Shown here piece by piece: positions 8,143 to 17,603 of a stretch of 64,000 nucleotides of DNA. Each line of letters starts with the position of its first letter. Position 1 is the stretch's first letter. Under the pieces are notes generated by a model. It was not told where the DNA came from, did no database searches, and saw only the letters and a program-made list of their open reading frames with translations. The stretch is taken from the NCBI RefSeq assembly GCF_002160495.1, contig NZ_NFKR01000016.1:1-64000 (forward strand). The letters run 5' to 3'. Origin of the DNA: Erysipelatoclostridium sp. An173 (lineage in GTDB: Bacteria > Bacillota_I > Bacilli_A > Erysipelotrichales > Coprobacillaceae). Both the position numbers and the translations under genes were made by a program.

Positions 8143-9303
8143 TTACTTACAAATACATTTACTTTTTCCTTTTTTCTTAGCCATATATAAAGCTTCATCA
8201 GCAGTATTTAATACTTCTAACCATGACTCTTCATCTTTAATAATACCAGTTGTTCCCCCAACACTTACTGTCACACATTTTCTAGCTACATTTGGTGGTA
8301 CGGTTAAATCTAGCTGTTCGATTGCTTGACATAATTCATCACCAATTACTTGCAATCTTTCTAGCGTAATATTTTCATTAATATAGACAAACTCTTCACC
8401 GCCATATCTAATCAATACCCCTTCGCTTAAACAAAGTGTTAAGGCATTCGCTACTCTTTCTAAACAACGATCTCCCTTTACATGACCAAAGTAATCATTA
8501 TATTTTTTAAAATCATCAATATCAATTATCAAAACTCCCGTTTTCTGAGGTAGATTACTATTTTTTTGATAAATAGTTTCTAAATATTTAGTTAGATAAC
8601 GACGATTTAATAATTTTGTAAGAGAATCATGATGGGCAACAAAATCTAACCGAGCACTATTTTCAACAATAGTTTTATTTTTAGCTCTAATAATATAATT
8701 ATTTAAAAATGCCTGGCGTGTTGATTGATAACGATAATAACTAATAAATAGTGCCATAAGCGTTAATGATACACTATTAAGATATAAACTATAATGAATC
8801 GTATAATCACCAGGATAAAAATATGAAATCGAATAAATCAAAGCAATATTAGCAATTACATACAACGGTACAAAAAACTTAGGTGGAATGTATGTTAAAA
8901 TAGCAATTCCTAATAAACTAATAATATAAACATTAATATTATTAGAAACCCGGTTATCATAAACAGTAATTATCAATGACCATAGTATTAAAAATAATAC
9001 AAAGAAATATTGAAGGCCAGTTATCTTGCCACCTTTTCTTTTTTTAAAAGCTATGATAAGTAAAGTCAAAATACAAACAGCCATCATTACAGCATACATT
9101 GCCATATAAACTTTACTAGCCACTGAAGCAAAAGTAAAATCAGTATAAATGCCTACATAAAACATATTATATATTTGAAAAAGTAAAATCAAAACAACTA
9201 TAATCCATAAATTCTGCTTAATTTCATTTTCAATAGTTAGCTTATACTCATCTTCTTGAGCTTTATTTAACTTTATCTTTTTAAATAATGGTATAAGTTT
9301 CAT
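8143..9303 (-). CDS. Membrane-bound diguanylate cyclase (GGDEF domain)
   Basis: This 386-residue protein has a cytoplasmic N-terminus, about six membrane helices (about 33-195), a short linker helix and a C-terminal GGDEF domain (about 222-385). The active-site loop is RYGGEEF, a catalytically competent variant; DIDDFKKYND carries the metal-binding Asp. It would make cyclic-di-GMP from two GTP. The RxxD inhibitory site usually five residues before the motif is absent, so product inhibition by the standard site is unlikely. No EAL, HD-GYP or PilZ partner is in the window. GGGAGATAATA is the ribosome site. Confidence 0.92.
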   Translation of the reverse strand: MKLIPLFKKIKLNKAQEDEYKLTIENEIKQNLWIIVVLILLFQIYNMFYVGIYTDFTFASVASKVYMAMYAVMMAVCILTLLIIAFKKRKGGKITGLQYFFVLFLILWSLIITVYDNRVSNNINVYIISLLGIAILTYIPPKFFVPLYVIANIALIYSISYFYPGDYTIHYSLYLNSVSLTLMALFISYYRYQSTRQAFLNNYIIRAKNKTIVENSARLDFVAHHDSLTKLLNRRYLTKYLETIYQKNSNLPQKTGVLIIDIDDFKKYNDYFGHVKGDRCLERVANALTLCLSEGVLIRYGGEEFVYINENITLERLQVIGDELCQAIEQLDLTVPPNVARKCVTVSVGGTTGIIKDEESWLEVLNTADEALYMAKKKGKSKCICK

Positions 9304-9447
9304 TATTATCTCCCTTCAATAACTGTTTTTATAATAAAACTTCGTTGAATCTATCAGTTATTTTTACATTTTATTACAAGATTATGATACCATTAAATGA
9401 TTCAAGATAAAATAACTATAATTTAAATATACTTACTTTTATAAAAA

Positions 9448-9475
9448 ATCTCATTTTTAAATTAATTAAAATGAG
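9448..9475 (-). terminator. Terminator of the EFR1 gene
   Basis: CTCATTTT (9450-9457) pairs with AAAATGAG (9468-9475). A six-T tract follows on the minus strand. Confidence 0.7.
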
Positions 9476-9484
9476 GTGACTGAA

Positions 9485-10252
9485 TTAATCGGTTTTCTTT
9501 TGGGCAATAATATCTTGCAAAGTAACATCAGGATGATGATACTTAAAGCGCCGTTCAATATCTTTTTCTTTACTCATATAAATTGCTTCTTTAGGACACC
9601 AGTGAAAACAAGCTAAACAAGTAATACAATTATCACCAATTATTGCATGGTTGTTTTCTACTTTAATATTATCCATTGGACAAACACGCGTACAAATACC
9701 ACAACCTATACATTTATCATCAGCTTTTATACCACGCATATTATATGCTTTTAAACCAACTACTGATGGTTCAACGCTAGCTAATTTTGAAAAATCTTCT
9801 TTTTCTTGATTAACAATTTTACTAATCAATCCTTGAATATTCTTTCTTTGATTATGTAATGCTTCATCCATTTCTTCTTTAGTACTTAAATAACTATTAC
9901 CAGGCATTGAAACACCAACATTTAATGATAAAGCCGCCTTTCTTGTTTTTAATAAATCATCTAAGCGTTTGCCAATATCGCCAGGATGCCCTCGATATGT
10001 CGCCACTAAAAATACATATGGATTATTATTAAAATTCATTTTTTCAATCACTTGGCGAACCAAATACGGCATATCTCCATAATAAATTGGAAAAATAAAA
10101 CCAATCTGTTGATAATCAACATTAATTTGATCTTTATTTTTTAATGAAGCAAAAGATATAATATCACAATCATTTGGTAATTCTTCTGCTAATATTTTCG
10201 CTGTTGTAAGACAATTACCAGTTGCCGAAAAATAATATAATCCAGTTTTCAT
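9485..10252 (-). CDS. EFR1-family flavodoxin-ferredoxin fusion protein
   Basis: This 255-residue protein has an N-terminal flavodoxin-like domain (about 1-155; FMN phosphate loop FSATGNCL) and a C-terminal two-cluster ferredoxin domain (CIGCGICTRVCP at about 181, CITCLACFHWCP at about 209). The EFR1 family is widespread in anaerobes and is presumed to shuttle electrons between flavin and 4Fe-4S clusters; the partner is unknown. It lies 28 bp downstream of the DUF6198 gene on the same strand and probably shares its transcript. Confidence 0.9.
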   Translation of the reverse strand: MKTGLYYFSATGNCLTTAKILAEELPNDCDIISFASLKNKDQINVDYQQIGFIFPIYYGDMPYLVRQVIEKMNFNNNPYVFLVATYRGHPGDIGKRLDDLLKTRKAALSLNVGVSMPGNSYLSTKEEMDEALHNQRKNIQGLISKIVNQEKEDFSKLASVEPSVVGLKAYNMRGIKADDKCIGCGICTRVCPMDNIKVENNHAIIGDNCITCLACFHWCPKEAIYMSKEKDIERRFKYHHPDVTLQDIIAQKKTD

Positions 10253-10280
10253 AAATAGCTGCCTCCTTATTATAATTTTA

Positions 10281-10901
10281 TTATATCTTACTTTCTTGCA
10301 AATGATTATAGATATTTTGATAAAGTGCTACAAAACGACCAATAAAAATCGCTGAAACAACGGTTCCAATTCCAATTCCTAAAATATATCCTTTAGTAAC
10401 CAAACAAATAACTACTGTTAACACAATAAAAACTAAATCAGCGATATTTTTAACAAAACCAAAATCTTTATTTGTCACTTTGCCAATTGTATGTACTAAA
10501 CCATCAGCCGGATTTAACACAATATCACCAAGTACCATTAAAAAAGCGCCTAATGCTGTTAACACTATCGCAATTATTAAAATAACAATTTGCATATAAA
10601 AAGCAGTTGGTTCATAACTAAAAAAAAGATCATAAAAATCTATTAAATAACCAAAAATAAAAGAAAATGGTAATTGGATAATTACTTGTAAATCAAATCT
10701 TTTTAGCAATATTAATTGAATTATAATAAAAACAAGATAAACCATTGTTGTCATTGTCCCTAAACTTACTGATAAAATATTAGCTAAAGCATAAGGCAAC
10801 GTATTAATCGATCCTACACCAAGTAAAGATTTAGTATTTAAAATAATACCGATTGCTAAGACATTCATTCCTACAACAAAAACAATAAATCGCTTAATCA
10901 T
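10281..10901 (-). CDS. YczE/YitT-like DUF6198 membrane protein
   Basis: This 206-residue protein has five predicted membrane helices. The YczE/YyaS-type signature is visible: an N-terminal GMNVLAIGIILNTKSLLGVG and a middle LNPADGLVHTI motif. Function is not established. It is first in a likely two-gene transcript with the EFR1 protein and is divergent from the broken RpiR gene at 11056. GGAGATGAGAAA precedes the ATG. Confidence 0.75.
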   Translation of the reverse strand: MIKRFIVFVVGMNVLAIGIILNTKSLLGVGSINTLPYALANILSVSLGTMTTMVYLVFIIIQLILLKRFDLQVIIQLPFSFIFGYLIDFYDLFFSYEPTAFYMQIVILIIAIVLTALGAFLMVLGDIVLNPADGLVHTIGKVTNKDFGFVKNIADLVFIVLTVVICLVTKGYILGIGIGTVVSAIFIGRFVALYQNIYNHLQESKI

Positions 10902-11055
10902 TTTCTCATCTCCATATCAATTGGTATTATATAAAGAATCAAGATATCATTCTATTTGATAACAACAAATTTAAACAAGATTTAAAAAATAATCCAAAAA
11001 TATTTCTTACTTATTAAACATTGTTCATAAGATATAATTAAATCAGGTGATAAAC

Positions 11056-11930
11056 ATGTTAATTATTCAAAAAATGGAAGTAATAAAACTTAGTTCTAAT
11101 GAAGAAATAATCAAAAATTTTATTTTAGAAAACAAAGAACAATTAAAAAATCTAACCCTTAAACAAATTGCTGCTAAAATCTATGTATCTCCTGCGGCAT
11201 TAGTTGTTTTCGCTAAAAAAATAGGTTATTCAGGCTGGAATCAATTTAAAGAAGATTTTATTTTAGAATTACAATATTTAAATAGCCATTTTCAACAAAT
11301 CGATGCAATACTCCTTTTAATAGCCAGGATAATATCATGAAAATCGCTAATAAAATTGGTACTTTACAAAAAGAAACAATCGACGATACCCTTACTTTAT
11401 TAGACCATGACAGTTTACAGCAAGCGCTGACATTAATAAAAAACTGTTCTGCTATTTATCTTTTTGGTACTAGTATGTCTTATATTGCCGCTCAAGAGTT
11501 TTCATATGCTATGAAACGTTTAGGCATGCCAGTTGAATTTTGTCTTGATCCAATTGAACAAGTTTTTCAAACCCATACTTTACCTAGCGATGCTTTAGCA
11601 ATCATTATTTCCTATACTGGCGAAACTGCTCCAATAGTTAATGCTTGTCAGATTCTGCAAAAACGTAAAATTGCAACGATTACAATAACCAGTATCGGCG
11701 ATAATACGATCAATAAATATAGTGATGTTAGTTTATATTTATGTACTAGAGAAAATGTTCATAGTAAAATCAGTTCATTTTCAAGTCGCCAAAGCATTCA
11801 TACTATATTAGATATTTTATATAGCTGTTATTTTGCATTTAATTACCAAAATAATTATCAAAAAACAATTACTATGAACAAAACAATTGAATTGAAACGT
11901 TATTCATCAAATACTAAAATCAACCAATAA
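11056..11930 (+). pseudogene. RpiR-family regulator broken by a one-base deletion
   Basis: The first part (11056-11339) encodes the RpiR helix-turn-helix (KQIAAKIYVSPAALVVFAKK) and stops at TGA 11337-11339. The second part (11337-11930) encodes the SIS domain (IIISYTGETAP). Adding one A near 11308, within GATGCAATACT, restores a continuous 291-residue protein reading DANTPFNSQDNIMK across the joint. This aligns with DANLPFSKDDNMM in the intact paralogue at 276-1163. The repaired length (876 bases) fits. ATG 11056 follows AGGTGATAA. The cause may be real decay or a homopolymer error in the assembly. Confidence 0.85.
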
Positions 11931-11932
11931 AA

Positions 11933-11959
11933 AACCAGGTTTCATTATGATTCCTGGTT
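11933..11959. terminator. Bidirectional terminator
   Basis: AACCAGG (11933-11939) pairs with CCTGGTT (11953-11959). It lies between the convergent RpiR and lipoprotein genes. Confidence 0.65.
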
Positions 11960-12619
11960 ATAATAATTATCAAATTTATTTTCAAAGTCATAGCCATAAT
12001 AAAGATACTGACCATCTTCATCATCTCTTAAAAACCAAATATACTCATTATCAACATTGCCATAATGTGAATACTCATAATTAGATGGAAATGTATAAAC
12101 TTTCGCTAAATTTTCATAAACATCTTGATCAAATTCCAATAATAAATCATGAACTTTAGGACTGATTTTTTCAACAGCATCACTAATGTCTTTTTCTGAT
12201 AATTCATTAGTAGTGATATCATATCGATAAAACTCAAAATCACGTTCAATCACATTTGAATCAGGATATTCATTATACCCTAATGTAATAGATGTATAAT
12301 CATATTGGAAATTTAAAACAATAATATAATTTTCATCGCCTTCCCAATACATCTCGACATCTTTTAATGTCCCTACTAATTTATCATCATCATAAATATT
12401 GTAACTGTGACAAATAGTATCATCATTTTCTACATCAGTCTGATCTTCTTCTTTTTCATCATCACTAATTGCCTGTTTAGTATTATCTTCAAGACGCAAA
12501 TCCTGGTTTTCTATTAGATAACAGTAATAATCAAAATTATTGTTTATTTTATTTTCACTACTACAACCTGTATTTATTAATAATGTTAGTAATAGTATAC
12601 TACTAAATACTTTGTTCAT
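11945..12619 (-). CDS. Lipoprotein of unknown function
   Basis: This 224-residue protein has a lipoprotein signal peptide ending LLINTGC-SS, so the cysteine at about 19 would be lipidated and the protein anchored outside the membrane. The mature part is acidic and rich in Asp, Glu and Tyr, with no family I recognise; a second cysteine lies in DDTICHSYN. It starts 21 bp after the SNF2 helicase gene and is probably co-transcribed, though a functional link is not evident. AGGGAAAGAAT is the ribosome site. Confidence 0.7.
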   Translation of the reverse strand: MNKVFSSILLLTLLINTGCSSENKINNNFDYYCYLIENQDLRLEDNTKQAISDDEKEEDQTDVENDDTICHSYNIYDDDKLVGTLKDVEMYWEGDENYIIVLNFQYDYTSITLGYNEYPDSNVIERDFEFYRYDITTNELSEKDISDAVEKISPKVHDLLLEFDQDVYENLAKVYTFPSNYEYSHYGNVDNEYIWFLRDDEDGQYLYYGYDFENKFDNYYNQES

Positions 12620-12640
12620 ATTCTTTCCCTTCAGTCCTAA

Positions 12641-15600
12641 TTAAATTGAAAATAAATTAATTATTTCTTCAGTCGACATACTTGTGATATTACCTTCATT
12701 ATTTTCTACAAAAGTATCGGCTAAATTTTTCTTTTTGTTTTGTAATTCCAAAATCTTTTCTTCTACACTATTTTTCATGACCAGTTTATAAACAGTCACA
12801 ACATTTTTTTGACCAATACGATAAGCTCGGTCAGTAGCCTGATTTTGTGCTGACATATTCCACCATGGATCAAAGTGAATAACTGCTTCGGCTGCGGTTA
12901 AATTTAAGCCGGTACCACCTGCTTTTAATGATATTAAAAAGACTGTAGTATCGTCATTTTGAAATTGCTCAACTAACTGATGGCGTTTTTCTTTAGATGT
13001 TGCCCCTGTTAATTTATAATAGCTAATCTGCTGTTTTTCTAATTCGTCACTAATTAAATCCAGCATCGATGTAAAAGATGAAAATAATAGCACTTTTTGA
13101 TTATTTCCCTGGAAATTTCTTATTAATTCTAGACATCCCTCTAATTTAGAAGAAATATGTAAAATATTATCGTACAACAACCGTGGTTCACAGCATATTT
13201 GACGCAAACGGGTCAACATCGCTAGAACGACTATTCGATCAACCTTTTCATAATGCATTTTTTCTTGTAATTCTTTATTTACCTGCATTAAATTAGCTAA
13301 ATATAATTTACTTTCTTCTTCACTAAATTCCAGTAACATTGTTTTTTCAATTTTATCTGGTAATTCTTTTAAAACATCTCGTTTATTTCTTCTTAAAATA
13401 AATGGACTAATTAATTTTTTTAATTCTAACTGTTTATCTTCATCTTGATTTTTTACAATCGGTGTTTCATAAGTACCTTGAAAATAATGATAGTTAAATA
13501 AATAATCCGGCATCAAAAAGTCAAAAATCGACCATAATTCTGCCAATGAATTTTCTATTGGTGTTCCGGTTAAAGCGAAACGATGTTTAGAATTTAACGA
13601 TTTAACTGCACTAGCATTTTTAGTTTTAGGATTTTTAATATACTGGGCTTCATCTAAAATAACAAATTCAAATTCATAATCTTCATATAATTTATAATCA
13701 CGGCGCATATAATCATAAGTAGTAATTAAAACATCAGCTTCATCAAAAGCACTAATTGCCTTCTTTCGTTTCGTTAAATTGCCATGAACACACTTGCACT
13801 TTAAGTTAGGCGAAAAGCGACAGATTTCATCATGCCAGTTCAACAATAACGATGAAGGACAAACTACTAAACTTGTTTTATTAACATCACGACATTCATC
13901 TAATAAAGCGATAATCTGTAAAGTTTTACCAAGTCCCATATCATCAGCTAAAACTCCCCCAAAACCGTAACTTGTAATCAACCTTAACCACTGGTAACCA
14001 AATTTCTGGTAATCACGCAAGATTTTTTGATAATGATTAGATAAAGCAAAGGTTTGTTTTTTGGTATTTTTAAAATTATCAATTACATTTTTAAAAACAT
14101 CACTACGATTAAAAACTAAATGATTACTATTATCAGCTTTATTATCAATGCTAAAAGCACGATAAACATTCATATCTAAATGGCCATCTTCTATCATATT
14201 AGCACTTAAATGATAGTCATTCATTAAATTATCTAATTCTTCTAATTCATCTGATTCTAAATATAACAATTTCCCACTTTTTAAACGATGAAATTTCTTC
14301 TTGCGCCGATAAGCATTTAAAACATCAGTTAGTTCCTGACTTGGAATATCGATACTATCAATATCAATTGCTAGTAAATCATTTTCAATACTTACCCCAA
14401 CAGTAATTGAAAACTGTGATTTTTGACCAATCTTTCTTAAAGCATCACTAACCATAATTTCACAATAGTTAGCTAAAAAAGGTAATCCCTGGTTTAAAAA
14501 TTGATAAGTTTTTTCATTATCTAAATTTAGATAAACACAATGTTCATTATAATCAATAACATCACTCATTTCTTTTAAATAATTTTCAATCAAATCAAAG
14601 TCCATTGATGTATTAAAACCATCATGGTCAAAACTATAAAATGTTTGTCCATTTTGTTTACATTCTAAATAAAATTTGACTTGTTCATACTCATCAATAT
14701 CACCATATAGTGTTAATACTTCAGCTTCAGTTTTCGAATCACTAAAGTTCACACCATTTATATCAAAATATTTTTTAATATCATTAAAAAGATATTTATT
14801 AAAATCATTTAGATCTTTTTTAGAAAGTAACAATTCATCTTTATTTAAACAGTTTTTTATAAACTGTAAAGCTTTACTATCATTATCTAATTTTATTAAT
14901 TCAATAGTATTATCTTCGATCAAATAAATATCTTTTTTACCACAAATACCATTAAAATCTTCTAACTCTATTTGATAATAATCATCTTGTTCTATTATAT
15001 TAAGTGCAATTAACCGATCAATTTCATAAAGATCTAACTGTTTATTAGTGTTTTTAAGTTGACTTAATGTTTCGTAAATATAATCAATATTAGTAGAATC
15101 TATTTCTATTTCATTTTTAAAACCACCAAAGTAGGGATAAAATTCATAATATTTTTGGTTATTTAAACAATATTTCATTAACTCTATAATTTTTAAAGCA
15201 TCTTCACTAAATGCATTTAGGGTATGAACAAATTCTAATTGTTTTCCATATTTGACTAGTTTATTATCTTCTATTGCCTCAATAAACTTAGTGATATTTT
15301 TGATTGCATATTTCTTTTCATTGCCAACTCTAAATTTTAAAGCATAATAATCAGAAGTAATAATTTGAACTTCGATGTCTTTTTTGGATTGACTAATTAA
15401 ACTAAATTGATTAATTTTATCTTCTTTATAATTATTAATCAAATTTCTAGTTAATGATAACTCACTGTTGATTCTAGCTTGTTTTTGTTTTTCCTGAAAT
15501 AACATCAATTGTTGTAAAAATGCATTTTCATCATTGGTCTTTTCTTCAAAAATAAACGGAAAATAATCGGGTGACAATTCTTGAACTTTAAATAGCACCG

Positions 15601-15865
15601 CTGCAATATGACCGCAAGCTGATATATCATCACACCAGAAACAATCACATTGATAATCAATAATTTTATTATTTTCATCAACTGTTATTTGACAATCATT
15701 TTGATAACTATCATTATCAACAACGCCTTTAATTAAATAATGATTGTTTCGATCGGCAGTTATTTTGATTTTTTTTACATATCCACTCTGCCAGTAATTA
15801 CGGCCAATATTTAAATTACGAGTATCACTAACAATGGATTTTAACTCTTTATCGGTTACTAGCAT
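12641..15865 (-). CDS. SWIM zinc-finger SNF2-family helicase (RapA/HepA-like)
   Basis: This 1074-residue protein starts with a SWIM zinc finger (CDCFWC...CGH, about 70-90). A long middle region follows, then a SNF2 ATPase core: Walker A DDMGLGKT (about 638), box II LDEAQ (about 740), motif III ALTGTPIENS (about 765) and C-terminal helicase motifs GGTGLNLT and QATDRAYRIGQ (about 1012). It is expected to be a DNA-translocating ATPase acting on nucleic-acid complexes. Close bacterial homologues are common housekeeping or accessory genes of unclear role. No nuclease, methylase or other defence partner adjoins it. AAAGGAGAAAAAC precedes the ATG. Confidence 0.92.
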   Translation of the reverse strand: MLVTDKELKSIVSDTRNLNIGRNYWQSGYVKKIKITADRNNHYLIKGVVDNDSYQNDCQITVDENNKIIDYQCDCFWCDDISACGHIAAVLFKVQELSPDYFPFIFEEKTNDENAFLQQLMLFQEKQKQARINSELSLTRNLINNYKEDKINQFSLISQSKKDIEVQIITSDYYALKFRVGNEKKYAIKNITKFIEAIEDNKLVKYGKQLEFVHTLNAFSEDALKIIELMKYCLNNQKYYEFYPYFGGFKNEIEIDSTNIDYIYETLSQLKNTNKQLDLYEIDRLIALNIIEQDDYYQIELEDFNGICGKKDIYLIEDNTIELIKLDNDSKALQFIKNCLNKDELLLSKKDLNDFNKYLFNDIKKYFDINGVNFSDSKTEAEVLTLYGDIDEYEQVKFYLECKQNGQTFYSFDHDGFNTSMDFDLIENYLKEMSDVIDYNEHCVYLNLDNEKTYQFLNQGLPFLANYCEIMVSDALRKIGQKSQFSITVGVSIENDLLAIDIDSIDIPSQELTDVLNAYRRKKKFHRLKSGKLLYLESDELEELDNLMNDYHLSANMIEDGHLDMNVYRAFSIDNKADNSNHLVFNRSDVFKNVIDNFKNTKKQTFALSNHYQKILRDYQKFGYQWLRLITSYGFGGVLADDMGLGKTLQIIALLDECRDVNKTSLVVCPSSLLLNWHDEICRFSPNLKCKCVHGNLTKRKKAISAFDEADVLITTYDYMRRDYKLYEDYEFEFVILDEAQYIKNPKTKNASAVKSLNSKHRFALTGTPIENSLAELWSIFDFLMPDYLFNYHYFQGTYETPIVKNQDEDKQLELKKLISPFILRRNKRDVLKELPDKIEKTMLLEFSEEESKLYLANLMQVNKELQEKMHYEKVDRIVVLAMLTRLRQICCEPRLLYDNILHISSKLEGCLELIRNFQGNNQKVLLFSSFTSMLDLISDELEKQQISYYKLTGATSKEKRHQLVEQFQNDDTTVFLISLKAGGTGLNLTAAEAVIHFDPWWNMSAQNQATDRAYRIGQKNVVTVYKLVMKNSVEEKILELQNKKKNLADTFVENNEGNITSMSTEEIINLFSI

Positions 15866-15967
15866 GTTTTTCTCCTTTATTAAACAAAATATTTGATTCT
15901 TAGTTTAATAATTTTACCATTTTAATTTGATTTTTGCCATTAATATTTAAAAGCTATTAATTCATTT

Positions 15968-16693
15968 CTATTTTTCAAATTCATCTTGTTGTAAAATCTG
16001 ATCTAAATAAATATTATTCTCATTTCTAATAAATTTCCAATACTCAACAAAAACATCATTATTACTTTCAATAATCTGATTTTCCTGATCAAGCATCTTA
16101 TCATTCATTTTACCTTCTATATAAACCCAAAAGTAATCCTCATTATTATCAGTACTATCATAAAGATTGACCACATCATGTTTTAATAACTTAATATTGC
16201 TTAATACATTTCTCTGACCTTGAAATTGTTGCCAATTAAGTTTAATTTGCCAGCTTTCATATAAGGATGGACTTAAATATTGCTTTAAAACTTCTAGATT
16301 TTGATTTGACCATGCTTCCTGAATTGCATAATAGCATTTTTCAACCTGTTGTTTTATTCTCTTTTCATTCCAAAAAATATCTTGATCATCTAATATATCT
16401 AAAGTCTCACTAACTTCACGATGCATTATTATAGCTCTTTGTCTTCTTTTGTAAACTGTAAACCCAGCTATTGAGACCATTACTAAACTAAAACCAGCCA
16501 TACTAGCTAATCGTTCAATCGGACTTTGGTTATAGGTACTTCGACCTCTTGTTGTATGGGATGATCTACCTGTTCCACCGCCAGAACTACCTCCAGAGCC
16601 ACCACTTGAGCCACCTCCAGCTCGTGCTAAAACTGGTACTGGGGTAAATATTAATAAAACTAATAAAATTATTATAATTACTTTTTTCTTCAT
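15968..16693 (-). CDS. Secreted or membrane-anchored TIM44-like domain protein
   Basis: This 241-residue protein has a signal peptide (1-23, LIFTPVPVLARA), a Gly/Ser-rich stretch (about 26-45), a transmembrane helix (about 62-82) and a C-terminal TIM44-like (NTF2-fold) domain (about 105-235). That domain is marked by CYYAIQEAWSNQNLEVLKQYLSP and the FWVYIEGKMND strand. Such proteins are often annotated as putative inner-membrane transporters; no activity is shown. It lies downstream of the RNA A module (16741-16862), whose terminator would block read-through, so read-through or a separate promoter is needed. GTGGTGATTAT precedes the ATG. Confidence 0.75.
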   Translation of the reverse strand: MKKKVIIIILLVLLIFTPVPVLARAGGGSSGGSGGSSGGGTGRSSHTTRGRSTYNQSPIERLASMAGFSLVMVSIAGFTVYKRRQRAIIMHREVSETLDILDDQDIFWNEKRIKQQVEKCYYAIQEAWSNQNLEVLKQYLSPSLYESWQIKLNWQQFQGQRNVLSNIKLLKHDVVNLYDSTDNNEDYFWVYIEGKMNDKMLDQENQIIESNNDVFVEYWKFIRNENNIYLDQILQQDEFEK

Positions 16694-16740
16694 ATAATCA
16701 CCACATTTATTTTACTATAATCTTTATCATTATTAAATAA

Positions 16741-16826
16741 AAAAGGTAGTGTTACCTACCTTGATGTAGCCAAATAACTATTTTGGGCTGATTGGGTATA
16801 ATAATTGGTATCATTATCTGGCTACA
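16741..16826 (-). ncRNA. Candidate structured small RNA or attenuated leader (module A)
   Basis: Starting at the expected transcription start near 16826, TGTAGCCA pairs with TGGCTACA and the helix extends to about 14 bp (16813-16826 with 16765-16778). A terminator follows (GGTAG/CTACC, 16745-16760, then six T on the minus strand). The transcript would be about 85 nt with no credible ORF. Promoter, 5' hairpin and terminator all resemble module B at 17484-17597. It could be a free small RNA or a terminator-controlled leader for the TIM44-like gene. Confidence 0.5.
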
Positions 16827-16831
16827 AAATG

Positions 16832-16862
16832 ATTATACAAGTTGAAGTTACCTTTAAGGCAA
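16832..16862 (-). promoter_or_regulatory. MerR-type promoter A (19-bp spacer with dyad)
   Basis: On the minus strand TTGCCT (16857-16862) and TATAAT (16832-16837) are exactly 19 bp apart. The spacer holds the imperfect dyad CTTAAAG-GTAA-CTTCAAC. Long spacers with a central dyad are the hallmark of promoters activated by MerR-family proteins, which untwist the DNA. It begins just beyond the stop of the flavodoxin-like gene. Confidence 0.65.
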
Positions 16863-16869
16863 GAACTTT

Positions 16870-17391
16870 TTAATATATCGAAGTCAACCAGCCATCGATA
16901 AACTGATTCATTATTTCTAAATTATTAACATCTTCACTAGTTAACCCTAGTCCTGGTAAGATATTTGCGTTATTAATATACGTACTAGCCTGACTTTCTA
17001 ATAAACTAATTTCATCACTTCCGACAAACAACAATGATACATCTTTATTTTTAAAATCAAATGATTTTAAAGTCTCTTGGATTGTATTGTCAATATTATT
17101 ATTTAAAACTACTATTGTAATAATTATTAAATCATAATCATTTATATCAAGATTATTAATTTCACTTATCAAATGATGATCACTAAGCATTTTTTCATTA
17201 ATAGTTGTTGCTAGTAACTTGGCTGTATCATTATTATCTTCTTGTAAAATTAATATCTGACGATCAAAAGCAGAATCTTCATTTTCGGTTTTTTCTACGA
17301 CTTCTTTTTGATTATCTTGATTATCGTTATTAATATTTATAACTACTCCTACTAATAATAGTAAAATAAGAATTCCTATTAGCTTTTTCAT
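16870..17391 (-). CDS. Exported flavodoxin-like protein
   Basis: This 173-residue protein has one N-terminal membrane helix (1-20), an acidic linker (about 21-42) and a flavodoxin-like alpha/beta domain: strand QILILQEDNNDTAKLLA, then NDYDLIIITIVVLNN, KDVSLLFVGSD and a closing helix. The phosphate loop is not the canonical TxTGxT, so FMN binding is doubtful. There is no lipobox cysteine. It has its own MerR-type promoter at 17411-17441 and a strong AGGAGG site, and lies between RNA modules A and B. Redox or stress function is an inference from this setting. Confidence 0.6.
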   Translation of the reverse strand: MKKLIGILILLLLVGVVININNDNQDNQKEVVEKTENEDSAFDRQILILQEDNNDTAKLLATTINEKMLSDHHLISEINNLDINDYDLIIITIVVLNNNIDNTIQETLKSFDFKNKDVSLLFVGSDEISLLESQASTYINNANILPGLGLTSEDVNNLEIMNQFIDGWLTSIY

Positions 17392-17410
17392 TTTTCTTCC
17401 TCCTATTTTT

Positions 17411-17441
17411 ACTATATTGGTTAAACCATAGTTTAGAGCAA
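17411..17441 (-). promoter_or_regulatory. MerR-type promoter of the flavodoxin-like gene
   Basis: On the minus strand TTGCTC (17436-17441) and TATAGT (17411-17416) are 19 bp apart. The spacer contains the perfect dyad TAAAC-TATG-GTTTA. The gene start is 20 bp downstream of the -10 element, so this is almost certainly its promoter. Confidence 0.65.
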
Positions 17442-17483
17442 GAAATTTTAATATTTTACAAAATTACCCATTTTAATATAAAA

Positions 17484-17597
17484 AAGAAGGAAGTATTACT
17501 TCCTTGAAAATCTATATCTAATAGTAAAGCACCAAAATGACAGATTGATATTTTTATAAGAAAGGAAAAGCGCTACATTTTAGCTATTTTACTACAC
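17484..17597 (-). ncRNA. Candidate structured small RNA or attenuated leader (module B)
   Basis: From the expected start near 17597, TAGTAAA pairs with TTTACTA, and after a small internal loop CTAAAATG pairs with CATTTTGG, leaving a loop of about 36 bases. Downstream, AAGGAAGTA pairs with ACTTCCTT and a T-rich tail follows (17515 to 17480). It parallels module A in promoter, 5' hairpin and terminator (shared TCAAGGxAGGTAA-type start). The length is about 114 nt, with no ORF carrying a ribosome site. Confidence 0.5.
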
Positions 17598-17603
17598 AGC
17601 CAT

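Noticed and set aside
12641-15865. SNF2 helicase as part of a DISARM, Dnd or similar defence system
   Set aside because: No methylase, nuclease, phospholipase D or other partner is adjacent; only an unrelated-looking lipoprotein is linked.
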